Assembly (NCBI RefSeq): GCF_002086485.1
Contig: NZ_MVHF01000042.1
Span: 1-64,000, forward strand
Reading direction: 5' to 3'
Source: Mycobacterium aquaticum
Lineage (GTDB): Bacteria > Actinomycetota > Actinomycetes > Mycobacteriales > Mycobacteriaceae
Length of the DNA: 64,000 nt
Positions 57,073 to 64,000 of the stretch are shown here, piece after piece. Position 1 is the first letter of the stretch; every line of letters starts with the position of its first letter. Under the pieces are notes generated by a model that ran no database searches, had not been told where the DNA came from, and saw nothing but the letters and a program-made list of their open reading frames with translations. A program made the position numbers and the translations under genes.

Positions 57073-58509
57073 TCATCCGCCCGTCGTCTGGCCGTGCGGG
57101 GCGCGGCGCGCAACAGGCGGGATGTATTCACCGAGCAGCGTGCGATGCCACCAGATGTGCTCGTGCCGAAGCTCGTGCCAACTGCTGAAGTGGTACCGGT
57201 AGAGCCGAGCCCGCACATACTGCGGGGGTGAGTCGGGAAACGGGTTGCGCCGCAACAGACGAACGGTCGCGGCGTCGTTGTCCAACAGCAGCCGCAGGAA
57301 GGCGGGCAGCCAGTCTCTGGCATATGCCGGGGAGATCGCCACGAACCACATCAACCAGTCCAGGCGCAGATGGTACGGCGCGATCTGCGGTGGTCGGCGG
57401 TGCACATCGCCTGGCTTGCCCTTGAATTCGTATTCCAGCCACACCGTGTGTTCGGTCAGCCGGGTGTCGGCCGTGCCTTCGATGACCACCTCGTCGCGAG
57501 TGCGGCCGACGACGCCGAACGCCCCGTAGGTGTTCACCAAGTGATATCTGTTGAAGGAGGCGTTCATTCGCTGTCGGTGCGACAGCAGGTTGCGCACCGG
57601 GCGGTAACTGAGAACGACCACCGCGGCGGTGAACGCGACGACCACGCCGACGAACCAGACCGGCGGATCGGGCAGCGACGGAGACACGACGCCCACGAAG
57701 CTGTCCGGGATGGCACTGCACGCCAATACGATCGTCACCCAGTTGAGCCAGGCGAAGTTCCCGGACAACACGAGCCACAGCTGCGTCACCACCACCACGA
57801 CGGCAGCCACACCGGCCACGGGCTGCGGCCCGAACAATAAGAACGGCACCACCAACTGAGCCACGTGGTTGCCCGCGACTTCGACACGGTGCAGCGGTTT
57901 GGGCAGATGGTGGAAATACCAGCTGAGCGGCCCCGGAATCGGCTGCGTCTCATGGTGGTAGTACAAGCACGTCAAATTGCGCCAGCAGCTGTCACCGCGA
58001 ATCTTGATCAGGCCGGCACCGAACTCGACGCGGAACACCAACCACCGCGCCAACCACAGCACCAACACCGGAGGTGCGATGTCGTCGTTACCCAGGAACG
58101 TCACCAGGAATCCGGCTTCGAGCAGCAACGACTCCCAGCCGAACGAGTACCACGTCTGCCCGACGTTCACGATCGACAGATAGAGCACCCAGATCAGCAA
58201 CCACACCGCCATGGCGGCCCACAGTGGCACCACATCACCGCCACCGGCGAGAAGGGCTGCCGACAACAGCGCCCCCAGCCAGCACGTCAACGCGAAAAAC
58301 CGGTCGGAGTAATGGAGTTGGAAGATGCTGGGGGCGGCGCGGAACGGGGTGCGGGCCAGGTACCGGGGAACCGGCAGCATGCCCCGCTCACCGATGAGCG
58401 CGCGGAATTGCCGAGCGGCCGCGACGAACGCGATCAGGTAGATCGCCGCGATCCCCCGCTGCAACACCTGTCTGGCCAACCAGTATTCGGGTGCGGTGAA
58501 CCATTGCAT
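57073..58509 (-). CDS. Lipase maturation factor (LMF1/DUF1222) family membrane protein
   Basis: 478 residues. Several membrane helices fill the first 300 residues, with the family motifs SFGWESLLLEAGFLVTFLGN, WLVFRVEFGAGLIKIRGDSC and TCLYYHHETQPIPGPLSWYF. The C-terminal soluble part has NTYGAFGVVGRTRDEVVIEG and YHFSSWHELRHEHIWWHRTL. In animals LMF1 helps lipases fold in the ER; the role of bacterial homologues is unknown, possibly lipid-modifying or chaperone functions at the membrane. It converges with the MPT63-like gene across 20 bases. Confidence 0.88.
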   Translation of the reverse strand: MQWFTAPEYWLARQVLQRGIAAIYLIAFVAAARQFRALIGERGMLPVPRYLARTPFRAAPSIFQLHYSDRFFALTCWLGALLSAALLAGGGDVVPLWAAMAVWLLIWVLYLSIVNVGQTWYSFGWESLLLEAGFLVTFLGNDDIAPPVLVLWLARWLVFRVEFGAGLIKIRGDSCWRNLTCLYYHHETQPIPGPLSWYFHHLPKPLHRVEVAGNHVAQLVVPFLLFGPQPVAGVAAVVVVVTQLWLVLSGNFAWLNWVTIVLACSAIPDSFVGVVSPSLPDPPVWFVGVVVAFTAAVVVLSYRPVRNLLSHRQRMNASFNRYHLVNTYGAFGVVGRTRDEVVIEGTADTRLTEHTVWLEYEFKGKPGDVHRRPPQIAPYHLRLDWLMWFVAISPAYARDWLPAFLRLLLDNDAATVRLLRRNPFPDSPPQYVRARLYRYHFSSWHELRHEHIWWHRTLLGEYIPPVARRAPHGQTTGG

Positions 58510-58605
58510 GTGTGGGCCTGTCGAGGGGCTCTTTCCATGCTAAGCACCCAGCCGTCGCGGCGGCAATGTCTGCCCGCCTGCGCCCAATTCGATGATGGAC
58601 GGCGC

Positions 58606-59043
58606 CTATTGAGCCGCGTGCGTCGAGGCGTCGTGAGTGCTTCGAGGGCCACGGCTGCGGCGGTGGCCCGCCACCGCGTCCTGCTGCGGCTGAGACGGTT
58701 GTTCTGCTTCGAGCGCCGCATTGCGCTCTTCCAGCCTGCTGTTGTCGGACTCCAGTCGGCTGTTCTTGTCCTGTAGATCCAGGATCTGGACGATGCCGGC
58801 CAGGTTGACCCCCTGCTCGACCAGCTCGCTGATCCGCCGTAGTTGCTCGATGTCGTCGTCGCTGTACCGGCGGGTGCCCCCGGCGGTGCGTGCTGGGCTG
58901 AGCAGCCCGGAGCGTTCGTAAAGGCGAAGCGTCTGCGGTCCGATCCCTGACAACTCAGCGGCAACCGAGATCCCATAGACGCCTCGCGCCGACCGCGAAG
59001 CCTTGTGGTCCCTGGTCACGCCGTGTCTGGTGTTCTCGACCAC
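58606..59043 (-). CDS. MerR family regulator, HspR-like
   Basis: 145 residues. The N-terminal MerR HTH is GVYGISVAAELSGIGPQTLR followed by LYERSGLLSPARTAGGTRRY and SDDDIEQLRRISELVEQGVN, very close to HspR. A coiled coil (IVQILDLQDKNSRLESDNSR) and a basic, disordered tail follow. HspR represses heat-shock operons through HAIR boxes, which I do not find nearby. The GTG at 59043 follows GAGGAGG. It is divergent from hsp20 across 250 bases and is the likely regulator of that gene. Confidence 0.87.
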   Translation of the reverse strand: MVENTRHGVTRDHKASRSARGVYGISVAAELSGIGPQTLRLYERSGLLSPARTAGGTRRYSDDDIEQLRRISELVEQGVNLAGIVQILDLQDKNSRLESDNSRLEERNAALEAEQPSQPQQDAVAGHRRSRGPRSTHDASTHAAQ

Positions 59044-59114
59044 CGAACCTCCTCACCCCATGTCGATCCCAGCAAACGTGGAACCGCCGACACGACAAGG
59101 CTATGGGTTCGGGT

Positions 59115-59133
59115 ACAGGTTTTCCAAGCCTGT
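59115..59133. promoter_or_regulatory. Possible MerR-type dyad operator between the HspR-like and Hsp20 genes
   Basis: ACAGG (59115-59119) and CCTGT (59129-59133) frame a 19-base imperfect dyad. MerR regulators favour dyads of about this size. It lies near the MerR start rather than next to hsp20. The remaining 250-base spacer is AT-rich by local standards and has no canonical HAIR (CTTGAGT-N7-ACTCAAG) site. Confidence 0.35.
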
Positions 59134-59293
59134 GGTGAAGCAAAATTATGATGCGCAGTTCAGCAGATCTCCCACTTGCACCAGAAGAAACATCCAAAAA
59201 ATCTGTCGTGACCCTTGCGCGCACATGCCTCGAGTGGTATCAACAAAGCTATATCGACTTACATAGATTATCTTCCACAACTGGGAGGTGAAC

Positions 59294-59716
59294 ATGATGT
59301 TGATGCGCACAGATCCGTTCCGTGAACTGGATCGACTGACCCAGCAGGTGATGGGCACTGCCGCTCGGCCCGCGATCATGCCGATGGACGCCTGGCGAGA
59401 CGGCGAACAGTTCATCATCGAATTCGATCTACCTGGGGTACAGGCGAACTCGCTGCATCTCGACGTCGAACGCGATGTGCTGACCGTTCGCGCTGAGCGC
59501 CCCGACGTGGATGAAAATCGGGAAATGCTCAGTGCCGAGCGACCGCGCGGCGTCTTCAGCCGGCAAGTCTTCCTCGGCGAGAATCTCGACGCGGACAAGA
59601 TCGAGGCCACCTACCACGACGGTGTCTTGCGGTTGACCATCCCGGTCGCCGAGAAGGCGAAGCCACGGCGCATCGAGATCAGCCGCGACGGCCACCAGAC
59701 TGCGATCAACGCCTGA
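59294..59716 (+). CDS. Hsp20/alpha-crystallin small heat-shock protein
   Basis: 140 residues. The alpha-crystallin domain (about 35-125) begins MPMDAWRDGEQFIIEFDLPG and continues LHLDVERDVLTVRAERP, FSRQVFLGENLDADKIEATY and DGVLRLTIPVAEKAKPRRIE, with the conserved A-x-(Y)-x-(D)-GVL-(R/T)-(L/I)-x-(I/V)P pattern. It is an ATP-independent chaperone that holds unfolding proteins. The ATG at 59294 is preceded by GGGAGG. A perfect 11-bp inverted repeat right after the stop should end the transcript. Regulation by the divergent MerR/HspR-like protein is likely. Confidence 0.94.
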   Translation: MMLMRTDPFRELDRLTQQVMGTAARPAIMPMDAWRDGEQFIIEFDLPGVQANSLHLDVERDVLTVRAERPDVDENREMLSAERPRGVFSRQVFLGENLDADKIEATYHDGVLRLTIPVAEKAKPRRIEISRDGHQTAINA

Positions 59717-59722
59717 GATCGT

Positions 59723-59769
59723 CAGGGCCGCGGCACTGTCGCCCGGCACCGACCCCGGCCGCGGCCCTG
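59723..59769 (+). terminator. Hairpin terminator after hsp20
   Basis: CAGGGCCGCGG (59723-59733) pairs perfectly with CCGCGGCCCTG (59759-59769), an 11-bp G+C stem with a 25-base loop, six bases after the stop. Confidence 0.7.
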
Positions 59770-60110
59770 CCGGCCGATGCCCGACCGTGAGCGCGAGGAG
59801 GTGATGCCTCAAAACCCGGATATCAGACATCGACAGTTCCGCAGTAGTACAGATCTTCGGTAACGCCGTGTCGCCCACACTGATTGCGACGAAAAGACAG
59901 CGGCTGACGCGCTCAACGCGCACGCACCGCCACTGATCGTGGCCCGCTCAAGGTGGACCGCGCGGCAGTTATCGAGCCGGGGTGGGCGCGTGGGATGCGC
60001 ATCCGCGTCCACCCCGGCACGACGTGTCGAATTGCGCGCCGTCGAGCCGTATCACGTTGCGTGACACACGAAGTTCGACACCGAGATTCCCAAGCGAGAG
60101 GGGGTGCGAG
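59770..60110. other. Non-coding spacer with a long hairpin at 59977-60017
   Basis: No gene with credible codon bias lies here. At 59977-60017, CCGGGGTGG and CCACCCCGG (9 bp) enclose further pairing that ends in GGATGCGCATCC, a perfect 12-bp palindrome. The whole forms a folded element of about 41 nt. It could be a terminator, an attenuator or part of a small RNA upstream of the 60111 gene. Confidence 0.45.
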
Positions 60111-60584
60111 ATGTACGAGACCACAGCCGTCGGGTTCGAGCCTTCTGCCGTGATCGATGAGGCGGCAGCGATTGTGCAGGCTGAGTGGATGCGCCTCATG
60201 GCCGACGAACGGTCGGACCGGGCTGCAGCGTCGTACATGGAGCTGCCCGCCGCCAGGACGGTGCCGACCCATCTCGGTGTGCTCACTGCGCAACATCGAA
60301 ACGGCCTGTCGGACAATGCATTCTCCTGGGGACATGCTGAATCGACCCGACGGCGCGCCAACAACGTGTGGGCCACCCAACGCTCACCCCCGGCTTCGGA
60401 CGGGGCGTCCTTCGTCAACGTAACCCGGGGCCGGCGCGGACAGTCGCTTTGCGATGTCGCCGGCCCCTTCGTTGTATCGGCCGGACATCGGTACCGCCAT
60501 CGGGTCGCCCGACCGCCGAAGTTAAGCTGGCCGGGTGGGTGCCGAGGCGAGACGACGTCTCTCCCCCGCCGATCGGCGCAGTGA
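60111..60584 (+). CDS. Hypothetical protein, 3-prime end uncertain
   Basis: The ATG at 60111 follows GAGAGGGGG, and the first 100 codons show good bias and a plausible helical protein (SAVIDEAAAIVQAEWMRLMA, DRAAASYMELPAARTVPTHL, RRANNVWATQRSPPASDGAS). The frame stays open to 60584, but codons beyond about 60420 run through a 41-nt hairpin and into the start of tetR, and the residues there look random. A TAA in the +1 frame at 60421-60423 sits just before the hairpin, suggesting that the real gene ended there before a small frameshift. Family not recognised. Confidence 0.5.
   Translation: MYETTAVGFEPSAVIDEAAAIVQAEWMRLMADERSDRAAASYMELPAARTVPTHLGVLTAQHRNGLSDNAFSWGHAESTRRRANNVWATQRSPPASDGASFVNVTRGRRGQSLCDVAGPFVVSAGHRYRHRVARPPKLSWPGGCRGETTSLPRRSAQ
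60427..60467 (+). terminator. Very strong hairpin upstream of tetR
   Basis: GGGGCCGGC (60427-60435) pairs with GCCGGCCCC (60459-60467). Inside, GACA pairs with TGTC and TCGC with GCGA around a TTT triloop, about 17 base pairs in all with two small bulges. It looks like a terminator for the 60111 gene, 68 bases before the tetR start. Confidence 0.65.
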
Positions 60585-61188
60585 GCTGTTGGCGTTGGGA
60601 GCCGAGGTGTTCGGCCAGCGCCCTTACGACGAGGTCCGCATCGACGAGATCGCCGAGCGCGCCGGAGTGTCGCGGGCCCTGATGTACCACTATTTTCCCG
60701 ACAAGCGCGCATTCTTCGCCGCCGTTGTCCGCGCCGAGGGTGAGCGCCTGTTCGCCGCGACCAACACTGCCCCCGAACCTGGCCAGAGCCTCTTCGGCCA
60801 GTTGCGTGCCGGCGTGCTGGCCTACCTGCGGTACGACGAGGAACATCCGCACGGCGCATGGGCTGCGTACATGGGCATGGGCCGGGTCGATCCGGTGTTG
60901 CGGGGCATCGACGACATCGACAACGACCGGCAGGCCAACCGGATCATGGGCCGCATCGCCGAGGCGACATCCGAGCCGTTGGACGCGAAGCTGGAACGCG
61001 ACCTGCGGGCCACCATCTACGGCTGGCTGGCGTTCACGTTCGAGATGTGCCGCCAACGCCTCGTCGACCCCTCCATCGACGCCGGATTCGTCGCCGATTC
61101 CTGCGCGCACGCCCTGCTCGACGCCGTGGGCCGGGTTCCCGGACTGCCCGCAGAACTGGTCTGCGCCGCCGCTCCGGAGCACCGCTGA
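60535..61188 (+). CDS. TetR family transcriptional regulator (Rv3295-like)
   Basis: 217 residues. The N-terminal TetR HTH spans about residues 15-62: RRSELLALGAEVFGQRPYDE, VRIDEIAERAGVSRALMYHY, FPDKRAFFAAVV. The remaining all-helical ligand domain has no identifiable effector. The gene lies immediately upstream of lhr, as Rv3295 does in M. tuberculosis. The GTG at 60535 is supported by the length and the position of the HTH. Its target operator is not evident; the 57-base gap to lhr holds no perfect palindrome. Confidence 0.88.
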   Translation: MGAEARRRLSPADRRSELLALGAEVFGQRPYDEVRIDEIAERAGVSRALMYHYFPDKRAFFAAVVRAEGERLFAATNTAPEPGQSLFGQLRAGVLAYLRYDEEHPHGAWAAYMGMGRVDPVLRGIDDIDNDRQANRIMGRIAEATSEPLDAKLERDLRATIYGWLAFTFEMCRQRLVDPSIDAGFVADSCAHALLDAVGRVPGLPAELVCAAAPEHR

Positions 61189-61245
61189 CGGCCGGTCGGC
61201 ATCTCATCCCGGCTACATGTCGGTGCCACGCGGCAGTATGGACGG

Positions 61246-64000
61246 ATGACTCCCCCCGATCCACTGGCCCGGTTCAGCGCGCTGACCCGGGAGTGGTTCG
61301 CGACCGCGTTCCCGGAGCCCACGGCCGCGCAGGCACAGGCGTGGGCGGCCATCGCCAAGGGGGACAACACCCTGGTCATCGCGCCGACGGGGTCGGGCAA
61401 GACGCTGGCGGCGTTTCTGTGGGCCATCGACCGGCTGGCCTTCGAACAGCAGGCCGGCGCCGCAGGCACGGGCACCCGGGTGCTCTATGTGTCGCCGCTG
61501 AAGGCGTTGGCCGTCGACGTCGAGCGCAACCTGCGCACACCGCTGACCGGCATCACCCGGGTCGCCGAACGCCAGGGCCTGCCCGCACCGTCCATCAGCG
61601 TCGGCCTGCGTTCCGGGGACACCCCGCCCAACCAGCGGCGCGCCCTGATCGCCAAACCACCCGACATCCTGATAACCACACCCGAGTCGCTCTTCCTGAT
61701 GCTCACCTCGGCGGCCCGGGAAACGCTGGCCACCGTGCAGACCGTCATCGTCGACGAAGTGCACGCCGTTGCGGCCACCAAACGCGGGGCGCACCTCGCG
61801 CTGTCCCTTGAACGTCTGGATCAGCTGCTGGACCGGCCCGCGCAGCGAATCGGGCTGTCCGCGACGGTTCGGCCGCCCGAGGAAGTGGCCCGGTTCCTGT
61901 CGGGGCCCGCGCCGACCACCATCGTGGCTCCCCCTGCCAGCAAGACATTCGATTTGACGGTGCAGGTCCCTGTGCCGGACATGGCCAATCTCGCCAACAA
62001 CAGCATCTGGCCGGACGTCGAGGAACGCATCGTCGACCTCATCGAGGCGCACCGCTCCTCCATCGTGTTCGCCAATTCTCGCCGCCTCGCCGAGCGACTC
62101 ACCTCGCGCCTCAACGAGATTCACGCCGAACGTGCCGGCATCGAGCTCGCCCTCGACCACAACCCGCAAGTGGGCGGTGGCGCCCCGGCACAGCTCATGG
62201 CCAGCGGTCAGGCCAACGGCGCACCGGCCCTTTTGGCCAAGGCTCACCACGGGTCGGTCAGCAAGGAGCAGCGCGCCCAGGTCGAAGACGATCTGAAGAG
62301 CGGCCGGCTGCGTGCCGTCGTCGCCACCTCGAGCCTCGAACTCGGCATCGACATGGGTGCGGTGGACCTGGTCATCCAGGTCGAGGCGCCCCCGTCGGTG
62401 GCCAGCGGACTGCAGCGCATCGGTCGCGCCGGGCACCAGGTCGGCGAGATCTCCCAGGGCGTGCTGTTCCCCAAACACCGCACCGACCTGATCGGCTGCG
62501 CGGTGACGGTGCAGCGCATGCGGGCCGGCGAGATCGAGACCATGAAGGTGCCGGCCAACCCGCTCGATGTGCTGGCGCAGCACACCGTGGCGGCGGCCGC
62601 CCTCGAACCGCTCGACGTCGAAGGCTGGTTCGACGCGGTACGGCGCAGCGCACCGTTCGCGACGCTGCCGCGCAGCGCTTTCGAGGCGACGCTGGACCTG
62701 CTGTCCGGCAAGTACCCGTCCACCGAATTCGCCGAGCTGCGGCCGCGGCTGGTCTACGACCGTGACGCAGGCACGCTGACCGCGCGTCCCGGCGCGCAAC
62801 GGTTGGCGGTCACGTCCGGCGGGGCCATCCCCGACCGCGGGCTGTTCACCGTCTACCTGGCTACCGACTCCGAAAAACCTTCCCGGGTGGGCGAACTCGA
62901 CGAGGAGATGGTCTACGAATCACGGCCCGGCGACGTCATCTCGCTGGGCGCCACCAGTTGGCGGATCACCGAGATCACCCACGACCGGGTGCTTGTCATC
63001 CCTGCGCCGGGGCAGCCCGCGCGGCTCCCGTTCTGGCGCGGCGACAGCGTGGGCCGGCCGGCCGAGCTGGGAGCGGCGGTCGGTGCGTTCACCGGCGAAC
63101 TCGCCGCACTGGACCGCGCTGCGTTCGACGAACGGTGCCTGGCAATGGGTTTCGCCGGCTACGCAACGGACAATCTGCATCAGCTGTTGCGCGAGCAGCG
63201 GGAGGCCACCGGCATCGTCCCCAGCGACACCTCGCTGCTGGTCGAGCGATTCCGCGACGAACTCGGCGACTGGCGCGTGATCCTGCATTCGCCGTACGGG
63301 CTGCGGGTGCACGGCCCGCTCGCCCTTGCGGTCGGCCGACGGCTGCGCGAGCGGTACGGCATCGACGAGAAGCCAACGGCATCGGATGACGGCATCATCG
63401 TCCGCTTGCCCGACGGAGGTGAAAATCCGCCGGGCGCCGACCTTTTCGTCTTCGATGCCGACGAGATCGAATCGATCGTCACCGCCGAGGTGGGCGGCTC
63501 GGCGCTGTTCGCATCCCGATTCCGGGAATGCGCCGCCCGTGCGCTGCTGCTGCCCCGGCGGCACCCAGGCAAACGCTCACCGCTGTGGCATCAGCGCCAG
63601 CGCGCCGCACAACTGCTCGACATCGCGCGCAAGTACCCCGACTTCCCGATCGTGTTGGAAGCGGTCCGGGAATGCCTGCAGGACGTCTACGACGTGCCTG
63701 CGCTGACCGAGCTCATGCGCAAAGTCGCCCAGCGCCGGCTGCGGGTGGTCGACGTCGAGACCGCGACCCCCTCACCGTTCGCGGCGTCGCTGTTGTTCGG
63801 CTACGTCGGCGCATTCATGTACGAAGGCGACAGCCCGTTGGCCGAACGACGGGCCGCGGCACTGGCACTGGACACCGTGTTGCTGTCGGAGTTGTTGGGC
63901 CGCGTGGAGCTGCGAGAGCTGCTCGACCCTGCGGTGATCGCATCGACCGCCGCCCAACTGCAGCACCTCACCCCCGAGCGAGCCGCACGCGATGCCGAAG
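61246..64000 (+). CDS. lhr: Lhr-family ATP-dependent DNA helicase (5-prime part; runs off the window)
   Basis: 918 residues are visible of a protein usually near 1510. The superfamily-2 core is intact: Q-motif region FPEPTAAQAQAWAAIAKGDN, Walker A APTGSGKT, VIVDEVHAV (DEVH box), LSATVRP, SIVFANSRRLAERL, ATSSLELGIDMG and GLQRIGRAGHQVG. Beyond residue 450 come the Lhr-specific winged-helix and beta-barrel domains. Mycobacterial Lhr is a single-strand DNA-dependent ATPase and 3-prime-to-5-prime translocase that unwinds RNA:DNA hybrids and is DNA-damage-inducible. It follows tetR by 57 bases. Confidence 0.95.
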   Translation, partial: MTPPDPLARFSALTREWFATAFPEPTAAQAQAWAAIAKGDNTLVIAPTGSGKTLAAFLWAIDRLAFEQQAGAAGTGTRVLYVSPLKALAVDVERNLRTPLTGITRVAERQGLPAPSISVGLRSGDTPPNQRRALIAKPPDILITTPESLFLMLTSAARETLATVQTVIVDEVHAVAATKRGAHLALSLERLDQLLDRPAQRIGLSATVRPPEEVARFLSGPAPTTIVAPPASKTFDLTVQVPVPDMANLANNSIWPDVEERIVDLIEAHRSSIVFANSRRLAERLTSRLNEIHAERAGIELALDHNPQVGGGAPAQLMASGQANGAPALLAKAHHGSVSKEQRAQVEDDLKSGRLRAVVATSSLELGIDMGAVDLVIQVEAPPSVASGLQRIGRAGHQVGEISQGVLFPKHRTDLIGCAVTVQRMRAGEIETMKVPANPLDVLAQHTVAAAALEPLDVEGWFDAVRRSAPFATLPRSAFEATLDLLSGKYPSTEFAELRPRLVYDRDAGTLTARPGAQRLAVTSGGAIPDRGLFTVYLATDSEKPSRVGELDEEMVYESRPGDVISLGATSWRITEITHDRVLVIPAPGQPARLPFWRGDSVGRPAELGAAVGAFTGELAALDRAAFDERCLAMGFAGYATDNLHQLLREQREATGIVPSDTSLLVERFRDELGDWRVILHSPYGLRVHGPLALAVGRRLRERYGIDEKPTASDDGIIVRLPDGGENPPGADLFVFDADEIESIVTAEVGGSALFASRFRECAARALLLPRRHPGKRSPLWHQRQRAAQLLDIARKYPDFPIVLEAVRECLQDVYDVPALTELMRKVAQRRLRVVDVETATPSPFAASLLFGYVGAFMYEGDSPLAERRAAALALDTVLLSELLGRVELRELLDPAVIASTAAQLQHLTPERAARDAE

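Noticed and set aside
1..64000. Search for CRISPR arrays, tRNA or rRNA genes, insertion sequences, prophage and integration sites
   Set aside because: No regularly spaced repeats, cloverleaf sequences, transposase or integrase frames or flanking direct repeats were recognised by eye; a tRNA or covariance-model scan was not possible here.

Overview
The window is high-GC actinobacterial chromosome, almost certainly from a rapidly growing mycobacterium (Mycolicibacterium type). The evidence is the gene families: a mycobacterial haemophore, an MPT63/DUF1942 protein, UsfY, UdgX, a CtpH/CtpI-type double-length P-ATPase, and gene orders matching lat-lrpA-pcd and tetR-lhr of M. tuberculosis (Rv3290c-Rv3296) and the Rv3400-Rv3401 pair. 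There are no rRNA, tRNA, CRISPR, phage or insertion-sequence signals. Bases 1-104 are runs of C and G that look like an assembly or read-end artefact. The last gene (lhr) runs off the right edge.

Layout. 0.1-5.7 kb: haemophore, AraC regulator, DUF302 protein, a zinc-ribbon/flavin-reductase pair behind a perfect 18-bp palindrome, and UdgX with an AI-2E permease. 5.7-13.9 kb: CtpH-like ATPase flanked by two small proteins sharing an EWPV motif, then a GH65 phosphorylase/hydrolase with its beta-phosphoglucomutase partner. 14-25.5 kb: oxidative-stress and metabolic genes (ferritin-like protein, SDR, TPP-dependent pyruvate oxidase-like enzyme, flavodoxin, alpha/beta hydrolase, large catalase, STAS protein, topoisomerase IB). 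25.5-39.4 kb: a surface-glycan locus carrying UDP-xylose genes (Ugd, UXS-type decarboxylase), D,D-heptose genes (GmhA, HldE, GmhB fused to a GT2), two GT9 transferases, a carbamoyltransferase and further glycosyltransferases, ending in a broken Ppx/GppA gene. 39.4-48.3 kb: small stress proteins (UsfY, CsbD), an orphan ctaD, a ribokinase-like kinase, a haem-oxygenase-like/CDGSH/methyltransferase group, a PAS-ANTAR regulator, a membrane-anchored Mrr nuclease and a PhaR/phasin-like pair. 48.5-64 kb: the lysine-catabolic lat-lrpA-pcd block, an ECF sigma/Rieske pair divergent from a cupredoxin operon, the MPT63-like protein, a lipase-maturation-factor protein, an HspR-like/Hsp20 pair, TetR and Lhr.

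How it works together. The most striking signal is regulatory. At least thirteen intergenic regions carry GTTT-N15-17-GGGTA(C/T/G), or the GGGAA/GGGCAA variant, at promoter distance from a start codon. This is the recognised promoter form of mycobacterial SigF. Five more have a relaxed -35. The members include katE, flavodoxin, usfY, csbD, ctaD, the redox and Fe-S genes and several glycosyltransferases. I read most of the window up to about 47 kb, plus the MPT63-like gene near 56.5 kb, as a SigF general-stress island that couples redox defence, membrane cation transport and remodelling of a carbamoylated xylose/heptose surface glycan. Functions assigned from families are established knowledge. 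The unified stress-glycan programme is inference.
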